DNA from: Arcticibacter sp045629565
GTDB taxonomy: Bacteria; Bacteroidota; Bacteroidia; Sphingobacteriales; Sphingobacteriaceae
Direction: 5' to 3'
Length of the DNA stretch: 64,000 nucleotides
Assembly (NCBI RefSeq): GCF_045629565.1
Contig: NZ_JAZQRL010000042.1
Span: 1-64,000, forward strand
Position 1 is the first letter of the stretch, and every line of letters begins with the position of its first letter. The notes below the pieces were generated by a model. It ran no database searches. It was not told the origin of the DNA and worked only from the letters and a program-made list of their open reading frames with translations. The translations under genes and the position numbers were made by a program. Of the stretch, positions 41,787 to 52,167 are shown in pieces.

Positions 41787-44700
41787 ATGAGAAAACTGTT
41801 ACTTCTATTAACACTTGGGATGAGCATCTGCTTGTCACAAGTTATGGCTCAACAGATAACTGTGACTGGTAGGGTCGTCTCATCAGAGGACGGCATTGCT
41901 TTGCCAGGCGTTTCTGTCAAAATCAAGGGAACAACGCAAGCAACAGGCACTGGAAATGATGGAAGATACTCCATCAGAGTAAACCCGGGCCAGGTTCTGG
42001 TGTTCAGCTTCGTCGGAATGGTAACCCAAGAGGTAAGAGTTGGATCACAAAGCACAATAGATGTACGTCTTCAATCTGACGCTACAACATTGAAAGAGGT
42101 GGCTGTAACAGCTTTTGGACGTGAGCAGCAGACTAAGAGCCTCGGGTTTTCTACTCAAAACGTGGGAGCCAGAGAAATTGGAGAATCACAGCAGCCGAAT
42201 TTAGTAAATGCACTCCAGGGGAAAGCCGCAGGCGTTCAAATTACCAATTCAGGAGGCTCACCCGGCGCATCTTCGAACATAATCATAAGGGGAGGCACGT
42301 CCCTTAGTGGGAATAATCAGCCTCTTTTCGTTGTAGACGGCATCCCAATTGACAACACTACTCCTGTTTCACAAGGTGGACTGGCGGCGGGGGTCGCCCC
42401 TGCGTCCAACAGGGCAGTCGATATAAATCCTGAAGACATCGCCAGTGTAACCGTCTTGAAAGGACCTGCGGCGGCGGCCCTATACGGAATACGGGCCGCC
42501 TCGGGTGCCATAGTAATCACCACGAAGAAAGGGTCCGGCGGATCTCCGACGATTTCCTATAACACGGCTTTTTCATTAGATAATGTGAACAAGCTTCCCG
42601 AGCTCCAGTCCCGGTATAAGCAGGGAGAGAGGGGCGCATTCAGCACTACTGCAGCCAATTCATGGGGCCCTGAATATGCGGCGACAGATCCCATATACGA
42701 CAATCTCGGTGATTTCTTCAAAACAGGATTTACTCAAAGTCATGATATCTCCGTAAGCGGAAACACGGATCGGAGCACTTTTTACGCCTCCGCCTCCTTA
42801 TTTGATCAGGGTGGTATAGTAGACAAGACAGATTTTGTAAGGAAGTCGGCACGGTTTAACGCTGACACAAAAGTCGGCAAGAAATTAACAGTAGGTGCAA
42901 GTGCAAATTATATTCAGTCTTCCAGAGATTACTTTTCTCAAGGCAGCGCAAACGGCATCATGGGTGCACTTTTCTGGCCCCGGAGCGATAATATGAAAGA
43001 ATATCTCGATGAAAACGGCAACCAACGCGTTTTAAGTGCCACTGGAAACGATAACCCTTACTGGACAATACGAAACAAACCCATCACCAGTGACGTGAAT
43101 CGAATTCTGGCCATCGGAAATATGGTTTATGATCCGTTCGATTTCCTGAACATCACTTACCGGCTCGGAACCGACTACTATACAGACGACTTCCAGAGCG
43201 TACGCGGAGCCGGAACGATTGTCGCAGGTGAAGAGAATGGTGCTATCGCAAAAGCAATCAGCACCAATCAGGTAACCACATCCACCTTACTTGCCACCGT
43301 GAAAAAGTCTTTTGCAGACCAATTCAACGCCAGCTTCACAATCGGTCACAATATTGAAGATTTTAGAAGAAATACGACTACCTCCACGGGAATAGACTTC
43401 TACGACCCTACTTTCCCTAGTCTGAATAACACGCCCACTGCTACGAGGACGGTTAGCAACCGGATCGAAAGAAGACGGATCATCGGCCTCTTTGGAGATT
43501 TGAATCTGGATTGGAAAGAAATAATATATCTGAACTTCAGGGGGAGAAATGACTGGTCGTCCACTCTACCTGTTAGCGACAGATCATTCTTCTATCCTTC
43601 TGTAAGTACGTCCATTATTCTTACAGACCTCCTGAAAGAACTGGGTTCCACCGCTGAGAATAACTTTGTTTCATTCGCAAAGCTTCGTGCTTCCTGGGCA
43701 AGGGTCGGTAAAGACGCACCTGCGCATGTTCTGGCGACAACGCTTGGTACCACGACGAATGCTTCCACCATTAACCCACGGGGTTTCATCACTAACGTGA
43801 ATGAAAACTATGGAAATCCTGATCTTCGTCCTGAGTTTACCAACTCCATAGAACTGGGAGCAGATATCAAATTCTTAAACAACAGGTTGGGGCTTGATGT
43901 CACCTACTATAAAACCAATTCCGATGACCAGATATTAAGCATTCGAACCCCTCCTTCCTCCGCTTCTTTCCTCGCCTATTTAAATGGCGGTCGTATCGAG
44001 AACAAAGGAGCCGAGGTGATACTGAACTTTCAGGCTATAACACGCACAGATTTCAAATGGGCAATCGACGTAAATTACAGCATGAACAGATCCAAGGTAA
44101 GCAATCTTCCAGGTAACATCGACCGTGTTGAACTTTCTGACGCCTGGGTCGACAATAACGCAGCCCAGGGTGCCGCATTCCTGAACGGCACTATGTATGG
44201 AATTAACGGGAGAGTATGGAAACGGAATAACGAGGGTGTATTGCTCATAGGCGATACTGGCTATCCACAGGTCCAGTCTACGTATCAACTGATCGGTGAC
44301 AGAAATCCGGACTGGCTGGGGGGCATAACCAATACCTTCCGATATAAGAACGCATCTTTATCCTTCCTATGGGATTTCAGAGTTGGTGGAGACATCTATA
44401 ATGGAACTCAAAATGCGCTGGTTCGTTCTGGTTTAAGCAATAAAACGCTAGACAGAGGAAGCATGGTGTTTGAAGGCATTGTCGAGTCAACAGGACAACC
44501 GAATGCAAGGTCCGTAGCGCTTACTCAGGACTACTATCAAACTATCTATGCTAACCAGGGATATGACTTTGTCGAAAACGGAAGCTGGGCTCGCCTGCGG
44601 TATGCAACTTTCGCTTACAATCTTCCGGCCGCGCTGCTTTCAAGGACGCCTTTTAAAACGCTGCAACTTTCTCTAACAGGTCGAAATCTCGTACTGATTA

Positions 44701-44834
44701 CCGACTACTCAGGTGTCGATCCTGAAGTATCCGGCAGTGGAGCCGGAGTGGGGGGCACAGGTTCCTTTGGGTTCGACAATCTTGGGGTTCCCGCCACCCG
44801 CGGATTTGATTTTGGGCTTAAATTGACTTTCTAA
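41787..44834 (+). CDS. second SusC/RagA-like TonB-dependent transporter
   Basis: The 1015-residue protein has a signal peptide (1-21), a carboxypeptidase regulatory-like domain (ITVTGRVVSSEDGIALPGVSVKIKG), the VAVTAFGREQQTK region in place of a typical TonB box, a plug (IIIRGGTSLSGNNQPLFVVDGIPID, DIASVTVLKGPAAAALYGIRAASGAIVITTKKG) and a barrel with C-terminal GLKLTF. It pairs with the SusD gene 11 bases downstream. The cargo is unknown. The next gene is a lipoprotein murein amidase, so wall fragments are one possibility. Confidence 0.93.
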   Translation: MRKLLLLLTLGMSICLSQVMAQQITVTGRVVSSEDGIALPGVSVKIKGTTQATGTGNDGRYSIRVNPGQVLVFSFVGMVTQEVRVGSQSTIDVRLQSDATTLKEVAVTAFGREQQTKSLGFSTQNVGAREIGESQQPNLVNALQGKAAGVQITNSGGSPGASSNIIIRGGTSLSGNNQPLFVVDGIPIDNTTPVSQGGLAAGVAPASNRAVDINPEDIASVTVLKGPAAAALYGIRAASGAIVITTKKGSGGSPTISYNTAFSLDNVNKLPELQSRYKQGERGAFSTTAANSWGPEYAATDPIYDNLGDFFKTGFTQSHDISVSGNTDRSTFYASASLFDQGGIVDKTDFVRKSARFNADTKVGKKLTVGASANYIQSSRDYFSQGSANGIMGALFWPRSDNMKEYLDENGNQRVLSATGNDNPYWTIRNKPITSDVNRILAIGNMVYDPFDFLNITYRLGTDYYTDDFQSVRGAGTIVAGEENGAIAKAISTNQVTTSTLLATVKKSFADQFNASFTIGHNIEDFRRNTTTSTGIDFYDPTFPSLNNTPTATRTVSNRIERRRIIGLFGDLNLDWKEIIYLNFRGRNDWSSTLPVSDRSFFYPSVSTSIILTDLLKELGSTAENNFVSFAKLRASWARVGKDAPAHVLATTLGTTTNASTINPRGFITNVNENYGNPDLRPEFTNSIELGADIKFLNNRLGLDVTYYKTNSDDQILSIRTPPSSASFLAYLNGGRIENKGAEVILNFQAITRTDFKWAIDVNYSMNRSKVSNLPGNIDRVELSDAWVDNNAAQGAAFLNGTMYGINGRVWKRNNEGVLLIGDTGYPQVQSTYQLIGDRNPDWLGGITNTFRYKNASLSFLWDFRVGGDIYNGTQNALVRSGLSNKTLDRGSMVFEGIVESTGQPNARSVALTQDYYQTIYANQGYDFVENGSWARLRYATFAYNLPAALLSRTPFKTLQLSLTGRNLVLITDYSGVDPEVSGSGAGVGGTGSFGFDNLGVPATRGFDFGLKLTF

Positions 44835-44845
44835 TACCTGCAACA

Positions 44846-46402
44846 ATGAGACAACATATAAAAAGAAACATACTCTTAATAACGGCTGCGCTTTTAGTCA
44901 GCTCATGTGATAAATATCTTGATGTTAACGTTGACCCTAATAACCCCACGAAAGTTCCGGCAGCAAGCCGTATTGCGGGTGCTATCACCACTTCAAACGG
45001 AGCGGCTATGTGGAGGGGCGCACGTGAAATCGCAGGCGTAACGCAATATGGCGCCACAAAATTAAAAACCGGCACCAACCTCAACGCCGAAACATGGCGT
45101 TTCACCGCAAGCTATTTCCTCTGGCAAAATGCATACGTTTTCACAATGCCTAATTGCGTAGACCTTATCAATCTGGGTGTAGAAGAAGGAAATCCCCATT
45201 TTGTCGGAGCAGGAAAGACACTTCTGGCCATGAATTTCGGTTTACTTACTGATCAGTACGGATCAATTGTTCTGGATGAGTACTATTCAGGCAAAGCTCA
45301 GATCAATCTCACCCCCAATATGCAGGATCAGCAGACCGTCTACCAGCGAATTGATCAGATACTCGATGAAGCCATAGCAGCGTTTAATGATCCATCAAAT
45401 AAAACCAATCTCAACGCTAACGGAGGTGATATCATGTACCAGGGAGACGTTGAAAAATGGAAGCGCTTTGCCTGGGCTCTCAAAGCGAGATACCTGAACC
45501 ATCTCTCTAAAAAATCGAGCTTATATAACTCCGCACGTATAATTGAAGCTTGTCAAAATGCATTCAACAGCGATGGTATGGACGCAGAGTTTGCTTACAT
45601 CAGAGGAGGCATGACTACTGATCAAAACCCCTGGGCAAGCTGGGGCGGATTCACAAGTGCCAGCGATCCGAGATACTTCGCCTGGACACAGTTTTTCGTT
45701 GACATGCTCAATACCCTCCCGGTCACAAACACCAGGTTTCAAGATCCCAGAATCAGCAAGATCATGACACCGGCCGCTTCTGACGGGCAGTATAGAGGAC
45801 TAAAGCCTGGTGCAGGCCTGGTGGGAGGCCAAAACGGCACCGGCGAGAAAACTTCCGAAAATGACTACGGAAGATTCAGTCAGAGCGGATACTACACCAA
45901 TATTGACTCGCCATTCCCTTTTATTACTTACTCTGAAGTGAAGCTTATTGAAGCGGAGGCACGCCTGAGATCTGGAGATCAGACAGGGGCACTTGTCGCC
46001 TATGAAGAGGGAGTCAAAGCGAATATGAGAAAACTGGGCGTTAGCGCCACCGATATTAATCTGTACTGGCAAGCACAGCTGACTAACGGCGTAAACGCCC
46101 ATTTCGGCGATTTAACCCAGGGGTTAAGCCATATCATGCGGCAGAAGTACATTACGCAATGCTTAAATCCTGAAACATGGGTTGATATGAGAAGGATGGA
46201 CTACAGCCAGCAAATTTACGGACCTGGCTTACAGCGCCCTGCAAACATTAATGCTGTAGTATTTGATGTCAATAACCCTAACCAGTGGATACAGGCCATG
46301 GTATACGAAACCAACGAACAAAATCGTAACCCCGAGGCTGTCGGCGACAATTCTGAAAGGTATCGGTTACTCACCCCGCTTTGGTGGAATCAACCAGAAT
46401 AA
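44846..46402 (+). CDS. SusD/RagB-like lipoprotein (SusD-like_2 type)
   Basis: A lipoprotein signal ending in VSSC (about Cys21) leads into DKYLDVNVDPNNPTKVP, a hallmark of the SusD-like_2 branch. The middle carries the DQYGSIVLDEYYSGK and KRFAWALKARYLNHLSKKSSLY helices, and the end holds QKYITQCLNPETWVDMRRMDYS. The 518-residue length fits. It works with the SusC partner to bind and import an oligomer at the surface. The ligand cannot be read from sequence. Confidence 0.92.
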   Translation: MRQHIKRNILLITAALLVSSCDKYLDVNVDPNNPTKVPAASRIAGAITTSNGAAMWRGAREIAGVTQYGATKLKTGTNLNAETWRFTASYFLWQNAYVFTMPNCVDLINLGVEEGNPHFVGAGKTLLAMNFGLLTDQYGSIVLDEYYSGKAQINLTPNMQDQQTVYQRIDQILDEAIAAFNDPSNKTNLNANGGDIMYQGDVEKWKRFAWALKARYLNHLSKKSSLYNSARIIEACQNAFNSDGMDAEFAYIRGGMTTDQNPWASWGGFTSASDPRYFAWTQFFVDMLNTLPVTNTRFQDPRISKIMTPAASDGQYRGLKPGAGLVGGQNGTGEKTSENDYGRFSQSGYYTNIDSPFPFITYSEVKLIEAEARLRSGDQTGALVAYEEGVKANMRKLGVSATDINLYWQAQLTNGVNAHFGDLTQGLSHIMRQKYITQCLNPETWVDMRRMDYSQQIYGPGLQRPANINAVVFDVNNPNQWIQAMVYETNEQNRNPEAVGDNSERYRLLTPLWWNQPE

Positions 46403-46433
46403 AATTAAGTAGTTAAATCCATTGAGGCTCCGC

Positions 46434-47105
46434 ATGTTAAAAAAAACAACTGATAACTGTATTAAGTCATTAATCCTGTCAGCACTATTATTCTCTTCCT
46501 GCTCTTCTTCAACCTTTCGTATTTTCCACAAACCGATAGTATTTGACGATGAGCGGGAAAAGTTGTCCATCGAATACCTGGAAAGCCGTCACGGCATAAA
46601 AAAAGACAGGGCAACCATTCAGCCCAGAATGGTTGTTTTACATTGGACAGCGATCCCTGATATTGAACGCACATTCCATGCATTCTATTCCCCTACGCTA
46701 CCAGAAGCCAGAAAAAGCATTTCCTCAGCCAGTACCTTGAACGTATCGTCGCAGTTCCTGATTGACCGGGACGGCACGATCTTTCAACTACTTCCTGATA
46801 CTGTATTCGCGAGACATGTGATTGGGCTAAACCACTGTGCCATCGGTGTGGAAAATGTGGGAAGCGCTAAAGATCCGCTGACCCGGGCGCAGCTGAAAGC
46901 GAATGAAAATCTCGTCAGATATCTGAAAACGAAATACAATATCGACTACCTGATCGGACATTACGAATACCAGAAGTTTATCGGGCATGAGCTTTGGAAG
47001 GAATCCGACTCTTCCTATCTCACAGTAAAAACAGATCCGGGAAAGGGGTTCATGAGAAAAATTCGCACAAGACTAAAAGATCTGAATTTGAAAGGCGCAC
47101 CTTAA
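46434..47105 (+). CDS. lipoprotein N-acetylmuramoyl-L-alanine amidase (Amidase_2)
   Basis: A short lipoprotein signal (LFSSCSSS) precedes an Amidase_2/PGRP domain: MVVLHWTAIPDIERTF with the first zinc His, SQFLIDRDGTIFQLLPDTVFARHV with the second, HCAIGVENVGS, IDYLIGHYEYQKF and KTDPGKGF with the last ligand region. These enzymes cut the bond between MurNAc and L-Ala. ATG 46434 is preferred to an upstream TTG, with GAGG just upstream. It starts 31 bases after SusD, so it is probably co-transcribed and may feed products to, or process cargo from, the SusC/SusD pair. Confidence 0.88.
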   Translation: MLKKTTDNCIKSLILSALLFSSCSSSTFRIFHKPIVFDDEREKLSIEYLESRHGIKKDRATIQPRMVVLHWTAIPDIERTFHAFYSPTLPEARKSISSASTLNVSSQFLIDRDGTIFQLLPDTVFARHVIGLNHCAIGVENVGSAKDPLTRAQLKANENLVRYLKTKYNIDYLIGHYEYQKFIGHELWKESDSSYLTVKTDPGKGFMRKIRTRLKDLNLKGAP

Positions 47106-47147
47106 TAAACCGTTGTATAACAGGTATTAATTTCCTAATTTGCTTAG

Positions 47148-47444
47148 GTGAAAATTTATCTTCAATTCTACCGGTTATACTATGTATGGTTTGCTATTGG
47201 TTGGATTGCAGCCCTGTATGTCTATGTGGAATCCACATCAATGCCAGGTGCTTTTGCCGTGAAGGTATCCCTTTATCTCATACTATATTTCACCAGTATT
47301 TTCGACGTCCGAAAATACTGGTCTTACTTTCAAAACAACGGCTACAGCACTACCAAACTCTACATAAGCTCTTGTCTCGCTGACTTTATTGCATTTTCGC
47401 TATTGATAACGTTCATAAATTCCCTGTTATATGCTGGAAGTTGA
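47148..47444 (+). CDS. small membrane protein, likely partner of the ABC ATPase
   Basis: The 98-residue protein is nearly all membrane: three hydrophobic segments (YYVWFAIGWIAALYVYV, FAVKVSLYLILYF, IAFSLLITFINSLLYAG). It starts with GTG at 47148 and overlaps the next ATPase gene by 14 bases, a strong sign of coupling. No family is recognised. Its short length is unusual for an ABC permease, so it may be a fragment or a small accessory subunit. Confidence 0.5.
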   Translation: MKIYLQFYRLYYVWFAIGWIAALYVYVESTSMPGAFAVKVSLYLILYFTSIFDVRKYWSYFQNNGYSTTKLYISSCLADFIAFSLLITFINSLLYAGS

Positions 47445-48075
47445 TAGTGTTGCGTTGGCATTCGGCAGCAAAGATATCTTATCAGGCTGCTACATCTGCT
47501 GCAACCGCGGCGAGGTGGTTGGTTTGCTGGGTCGCAACGGCTGTGGCAAGTCAAGTCTTCTGAAGGTAATATTCGGTACACTCAGGCCCCAATTTAAACA
47601 TTTAACGCTAGAGGGTAAGATCATTTCCCGTTCGTACCTGGGAGGCACAATAGCATACCTTCCTCAGGACAACTTTATACCACGCTTTCTTCGTGTGAAA
47701 GATGTATTGTCTGAATGCAGTCATACCCTGGTTACCCCTGAAATCAGCCAGAAATACGCAGAGCTGCAAAAGATGAAGCTAGCCAATATTTCAGGAGGAG
47801 AACGCAGGTTTCTCGAATGCTTATGGATTTTATCACGGCCAGCAGAGTATTTTCTTTTAGATGAACCATTCTCTGAAATCGCGCCTTACCAGGTGGAAGT
47901 CCTGCAGGATATCATTCGCTGCTTAGGAAAAACAAAGGGTATAATCCTGACGGACCACATGTATCAGCCTCTGCTCGAAATAAGCAATCGCATAGTTCTG
48001 TTGCACAATCATGCTGCTTATAACATCCGGGAAGAGGAAGACCTCGTATTGTATCAATACATTCCTCAATATTGA
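47431..48075 (+). CDS. ABC transporter ATP-binding protein
   Basis: The protein has Walker A GRNGCGKSS (about 34-42), a Q-loop in YLPQDNFIP, an ABC signature ISGGERRF, Walker B YFLLDEPFSE and an H-loop in ILTDHMYQ. The glutamate after the Walker B Asp is present. At 214 aa it is a minimal ATPase domain. Its only nearby partner is the 98-residue membrane protein it overlaps. The transported compound is not known. It converges with the membrane-anchored gene at 48066, overlapping by 10 bases. Confidence 0.85.
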   Translation: MLEVDSVALAFGSKDILSGCYICCNRGEVVGLLGRNGCGKSSLLKVIFGTLRPQFKHLTLEGKIISRSYLGGTIAYLPQDNFIPRFLRVKDVLSECSHTLVTPEISQKYAELQKMKLANISGGERRFLECLWILSRPAEYFLLDEPFSEIAPYQVEVLQDIIRCLGKTKGIILTDHMYQPLLEISNRIVLLHNHAAYNIREEEDLVLYQYIPQY

Positions 48076-48515
48076 GGCCTGTCTAATATCGCTTTCTTAA
48101 TCACAGCGTCCCGCATATTGAAATCATAAGCATCCCCGGCTCCGTCATGCTGATTGATTCGATCTGATATCGTAACACTCGTCGGAATAACACTCTTTTT
48201 CTTTCTGGCAGGTTTCGGTTTCACGTACTCCGCATAGGCAGGCTGCTGATAAACCGACTCATATTTAGGTTCGTGATAATCCGGATGAGGGACCTCTTTC
48301 ACCAAAATCGGCTCAGGTTCTGTGTACGATGGCCGTACAGGTTGTGGTGCCACTTCCTTTTCCCAGGGCCATTCCTCGTTTTCAGGAGTCTGACCCGCAT
48401 CCCAGGGTTTCGCCGGATTTCTCTTTTTGGCTTCTTCCTGCGCCTTCTTCAGGTTATTGTAGAACCCGTATATAACATAGGCTATGGCGAACAAAAACGG
48501 TAAGTACTCTCCCAT
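48066..48515 (-). CDS. membrane-anchored proline-rich hypothetical protein
   Basis: A single N-terminal membrane segment (YLPFLFAIAYVIYGFY) is followed by a charged linker, a Pro/Glu/Tyr-rich disordered stretch, a basic KPARKKK patch and a C-terminal RDAVIKKAILDRPQY motif. The architecture suggests a bitopic protein whose long tail contacts partners. No family is recognised. It lies between the ABC gene (convergent) and smc (divergent). Confidence 0.6.
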   Translation of the reverse strand: MGEYLPFLFAIAYVIYGFYNNLKKAQEEAKKRNPAKPWDAGQTPENEEWPWEKEVAPQPVRPSYTEPEPILVKEVPHPDYHEPKYESVYQQPAYAEYVKPKPARKKKSVIPTSVTISDRINQHDGAGDAYDFNMRDAVIKKAILDRPQY

Positions 48516-48624
48516 TCTTTAAAGTTAAGGCTTAAATACCGATTCTCATAATTCGTAGTAATTTCATTACTTTGCTACTCAAAAAAATGCCCTGTAAGGG
48601 GATTGAGGGATAACATAAGGGGAA

Positions 48625-51600
48625 ATGCAACTAACGCGGCTGGAAGTCAAAGGCTTCAAAAGTTTTGGGGATAAGATAACGATCAATTTTAATGAGGGAA
48701 TTACAGCGATAGCCGGACCAAATGGCTGCGGTAAATCCAATGTTGTAGACGCCATTCGGTGGGTACTCGGCGAACAAAGCACAAAAATGCTTCGTTCGGA
48801 AAAGATGGAAAATATCATCTTTAACGGAACAAAGACCCGTAAGCCGTCTCAGCTGGCGGAAGTTTCTTTGACCTTCGACAATACCAAAAACATCCTGCCT
48901 ACAGAATTCGCCCATGTTACCATCACACGTAAACTATACCGAAATGGTGACAGCGAATACCGTCTGAACGATGTCCAGTGCCGCCTGAAAGACATCAACG
49001 ATCTTTTTCTTGATACCGGCATCGGATCCGATTCCTACTCGATCATCGAACTTCGCATGATCGACGAGATCATCGCCAACAAAGAAGGCTCCCGGAGGGG
49101 ACTTTTCGAAGAAGCTTCAGGCATATCCAAATACAAGCTGCGTAAAAAGCAGACCTTCAACAAACTTCGCGATACGGAAGCTGACCTCAGCCGTGTCAAC
49201 GACCTTCTCTATGAAATCGAGAAGAATATGAAGACCCTGGAAAACCAGGCAAAAAAAGCAGACCGCTATTATAAGCTTAAGGAGCAATACAAAAACCTCA
49301 GTATCTCACTCGCGTCTTTCCACATAACCGGATTCCGTGATTCCCTCGGCCGCATCGCCAGCCAGGAAGAAGAGCAATTGGCGGAAAGAACAGCACTGAT
49401 AGCGAAGCTTGAGAGCCTCGAAAGTTCTTTACACGAGCTAAAAACTGAAAATCTTACCCGCGAGAAAAACCTCTCCGCTCAGCAAAAAGCAAGCAATGAA
49501 TTCATTTCAAAGATCCGCACTTTCGAAAATGAAAAGAAGATAAAAAATGAACAGCTGCGACACCTCCGGGATAAAGAAGATCGTTTGAATAGCGAGCTCC
49601 TCAAAGATAAGAATCAACTCGATAGCGTCGTATATAACATCAAGCGCCTTTCGGAAGAACATCTTCAGGAACAGGAAAATCTGCAGACTTTAGAATCCGC
49701 ACTCTCTTCCAGAAAAATGGAGGTCGATGAACTTCGCCTTCAACAGCAAACCGCAAAGCATAAGCTCGACCAGTTTGCCAAACAAAACAGCGAAGTGCAG
49801 AATCAGGTCTACACTACCGAAAAAGACCTTACTATCCTGAAGATCCAGCGCGACGCGCTTTATGAAGAAAGCAAGCGCCACCTCGAGGACACGCAATCGA
49901 AGGAGGCCGAGCTCAATGAATTCAACGTCGCAATCGCTGCCCTCGATCAACAACTGGAAATAAAAAACAAAGAATTTTCTGAATTAGAAGAGTTCGAAAG
50001 AACCCTGGCTGATCAGATAAAATTTTCAGAGGAAGCGATACTTCATACCCGCGAACAGCAATCGTTACACAGCCGTAAGCTTGATGCACTTCGCAACGAA
50101 TATAACCTGACAAAGTCCCTTGTTGATAGCCTCGAGGGATTCCCTGAATCCATTCGCTTCCTTAAAAAGAACACCACATGGGCAAAAAAGGCGCCCTTGT
50201 TATCCGATATACTTTTCTGTAAAGAAGAATATCGGGTTGCTATCGAAAACTACCTGGAACCGGTCATGAATCACTATGTAGTCGAATCACAGGCAGAAGC
50301 GGTTCATGCCATCCAACTCCTGAGCAGTGCATCAAAGGGAAGAGCGAACTTCTTCATTATGGAGGCTCTCCAGAATCTTCCTGAACCCGGCAAGGTTTCC
50401 ATGGTACCCGACAACGTTATCCCGGCACTGAGCATTATAGAAACCGACTCAAAATATTACAGACTTTGTCACCAGCTGCTGCGTAACGTCTACCTGGTGA
50501 CATCTAACGACGAGTCTGAAATGGCGGAAACCCTGCCCGACCAAAATGTTGTTTACTTGAGCAGCACCGGAAAATACAGCAAGAGCCGCCTGACCATGTC
50601 CGGAGGTTCCGTCGGGCTCTTCGACGGAAAGCGTATAGGCCGGGCGCGTAACCTCGACAAGCTTAGCAAAGATATACAGTTGCTGGATGTGCAGATTGAA
50701 GCGCTTAAAGACACCCTTCAAAAGGAAACCCAACGCCTGGAATCCTTAAGAGCCTCCTCCAAAAGAACGGAAGTAAGACTGCTTGAACAAGATATCAACC
50801 GCCTGAACAATGAACGCATCACCTTGCAAACCCGCAAGGAACAATATCTGACATTCATTCAAAACAGTCAGAACCGCAAACAGGATATCGAGCAGAAGAT
50901 GCAATCCATCAACAACGAACTGGCCATTTCGGAGCCGGCTTTAACCAAGCTTAAAGAACTACGTCATGAAATGGGCATGGAGCTGATGGAAAAACAACAG
51001 GAATACCAGGAGTTATCGGAGCTGGTAAACGAAAAAGCAAACGATTATAACCAGGATAACATCCGGTTCCATCAGCAGCAGAACAAAGTATCGGGACTGC
51101 AAAAAGATCTTGAACACCGGGAGAACCAGCAGGAATCTCTGGAAAAAAACATGGCTGCCAACAGTCTCGACCTGAGTAAATGCAAAGCTGCAATAACCGA
51201 AATCCTCGGGCATGCTGACATGTCAGACGATGATCTGGCAAAAATGTATGCGCAAAAGGAGGAGTTCGAAAAAGGCGTAAGCGAATCCGAAAAAGAGTAC
51301 TTTTCTTCCCGTTCCCTGATTACTGAGACTGAAAATAACATCAGTACACTGAGAAAAAATAAAGAACATGCAGAACTGATAGCTGCGGAGCTGTCTGCTA
51401 AAAAGAATGATCTGCGAATGAACCTCACTTCCTTGAAGGAACGTCTTTCCGTTGAATTCTCTGTAGATATTGAGGACCTGCTTGATTCGGAAGTTCCCCA
51501 AGGCGAGTCTGAAGAAAGCCTCAAAGAAAAAACACATAAGCTCAAAAAACAACTCGACGACTTTGGGGCCATCAACTCCATGGCTATGGAGGCCTTTAAG

Positions 51601-52167
51601 GAGATGACAGATCGGTACACCTTTATCCAAAAAGAAAAGAAAGATCTTGCTGAAGCGAAAGCTTCACTGATGGCTACCATCAAGGAGATTGACGACACTG
51701 CGCGCGACAAGTTCATGGACGCATTCACCCAGGTAAGGGAAAACTTCGTTCGCGTATTCCGATCTCTGTTCAACGAAGAAGACAGCTGTGACTTGATATT
51801 GTCAAACCCTCAGTCGCCTCTCGACTCCGATATTGACATTGTTGCCCGGCCTAAAGGAAAACGTCCACTATCTATCAATCAGCTCTCCGGAGGCGAAAAG
51901 ACACTTACAGCCACCGCCCTATTGTTCTCACTGTACCTGTTGAAACCTGCTCCATTCTGTATCTTCGATGAGGTGGACGCTCCGCTGGATGACACCAACA
52001 TTGACAAGTTCAATAAGATTATCCGCAAATTTTCGGCAGAATCACAGTTTATTGTGGTATCACACAATAAGAGAACGATTGCCAGCACCGATGTCGTCTA
52101 CGGAGTGACGATGGTAGAACAAGGTGTATCGAAAGTAGTTGCGGTCGATCTTAGGGAAGTCGCTTAA
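48625..52167 (+). CDS. smc: chromosome segregation protein SMC
   Basis: The 1180-residue protein has the SMC layout: Walker A GPNGCGKSNV (31-40), a long coiled coil from about residue 170, a hinge near 500-680, a second coiled coil, the ABC signature LSGGE (1087-1091) and Walker B CIFDEVDA (1112-1119). SMC dimers compact and separate the chromosome. The ATG at 48625 follows a short GC-poor gap with a GGGG purine site. The gene ends 17 bases inside the convergent S41 protease gene. Confidence 0.95.
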   Translation: MQLTRLEVKGFKSFGDKITINFNEGITAIAGPNGCGKSNVVDAIRWVLGEQSTKMLRSEKMENIIFNGTKTRKPSQLAEVSLTFDNTKNILPTEFAHVTITRKLYRNGDSEYRLNDVQCRLKDINDLFLDTGIGSDSYSIIELRMIDEIIANKEGSRRGLFEEASGISKYKLRKKQTFNKLRDTEADLSRVNDLLYEIEKNMKTLENQAKKADRYYKLKEQYKNLSISLASFHITGFRDSLGRIASQEEEQLAERTALIAKLESLESSLHELKTENLTREKNLSAQQKASNEFISKIRTFENEKKIKNEQLRHLRDKEDRLNSELLKDKNQLDSVVYNIKRLSEEHLQEQENLQTLESALSSRKMEVDELRLQQQTAKHKLDQFAKQNSEVQNQVYTTEKDLTILKIQRDALYEESKRHLEDTQSKEAELNEFNVAIAALDQQLEIKNKEFSELEEFERTLADQIKFSEEAILHTREQQSLHSRKLDALRNEYNLTKSLVDSLEGFPESIRFLKKNTTWAKKAPLLSDILFCKEEYRVAIENYLEPVMNHYVVESQAEAVHAIQLLSSASKGRANFFIMEALQNLPEPGKVSMVPDNVIPALSIIETDSKYYRLCHQLLRNVYLVTSNDESEMAETLPDQNVVYLSSTGKYSKSRLTMSGGSVGLFDGKRIGRARNLDKLSKDIQLLDVQIEALKDTLQKETQRLESLRASSKRTEVRLLEQDINRLNNERITLQTRKEQYLTFIQNSQNRKQDIEQKMQSINNELAISEPALTKLKELRHEMGMELMEKQQEYQELSELVNEKANDYNQDNIRFHQQQNKVSGLQKDLEHRENQQESLEKNMAANSLDLSKCKAAITEILGHADMSDDDLAKMYAQKEEFEKGVSESEKEYFSSRSLITETENNISTLRKNKEHAELIAAELSAKKNDLRMNLTSLKERLSVEFSVDIEDLLDSEVPQGESEESLKEKTHKLKKQLDDFGAINSMAMEAFKEMTDRYTFIQKEKKDLAEAKASLMATIKEIDDTARDKFMDAFTQVRENFVRVFRSLFNEEDSCDLILSNPQSPLDSDIDIVARPKGKRPLSINQLSGGEKTLTATALLFSLYLLKPAPFCIFDEVDAPLDDTNIDKFNKIIRKFSAESQFIVVSHNKRTIASTDVVYGVTMVEQGVSKVVAVDLREVA

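Noticed and set aside
51072..51773. Serine-rich minus-strand frame over smc
   Set aside because: It is the reverse of coiled-coil codons and gives a low-complexity product.
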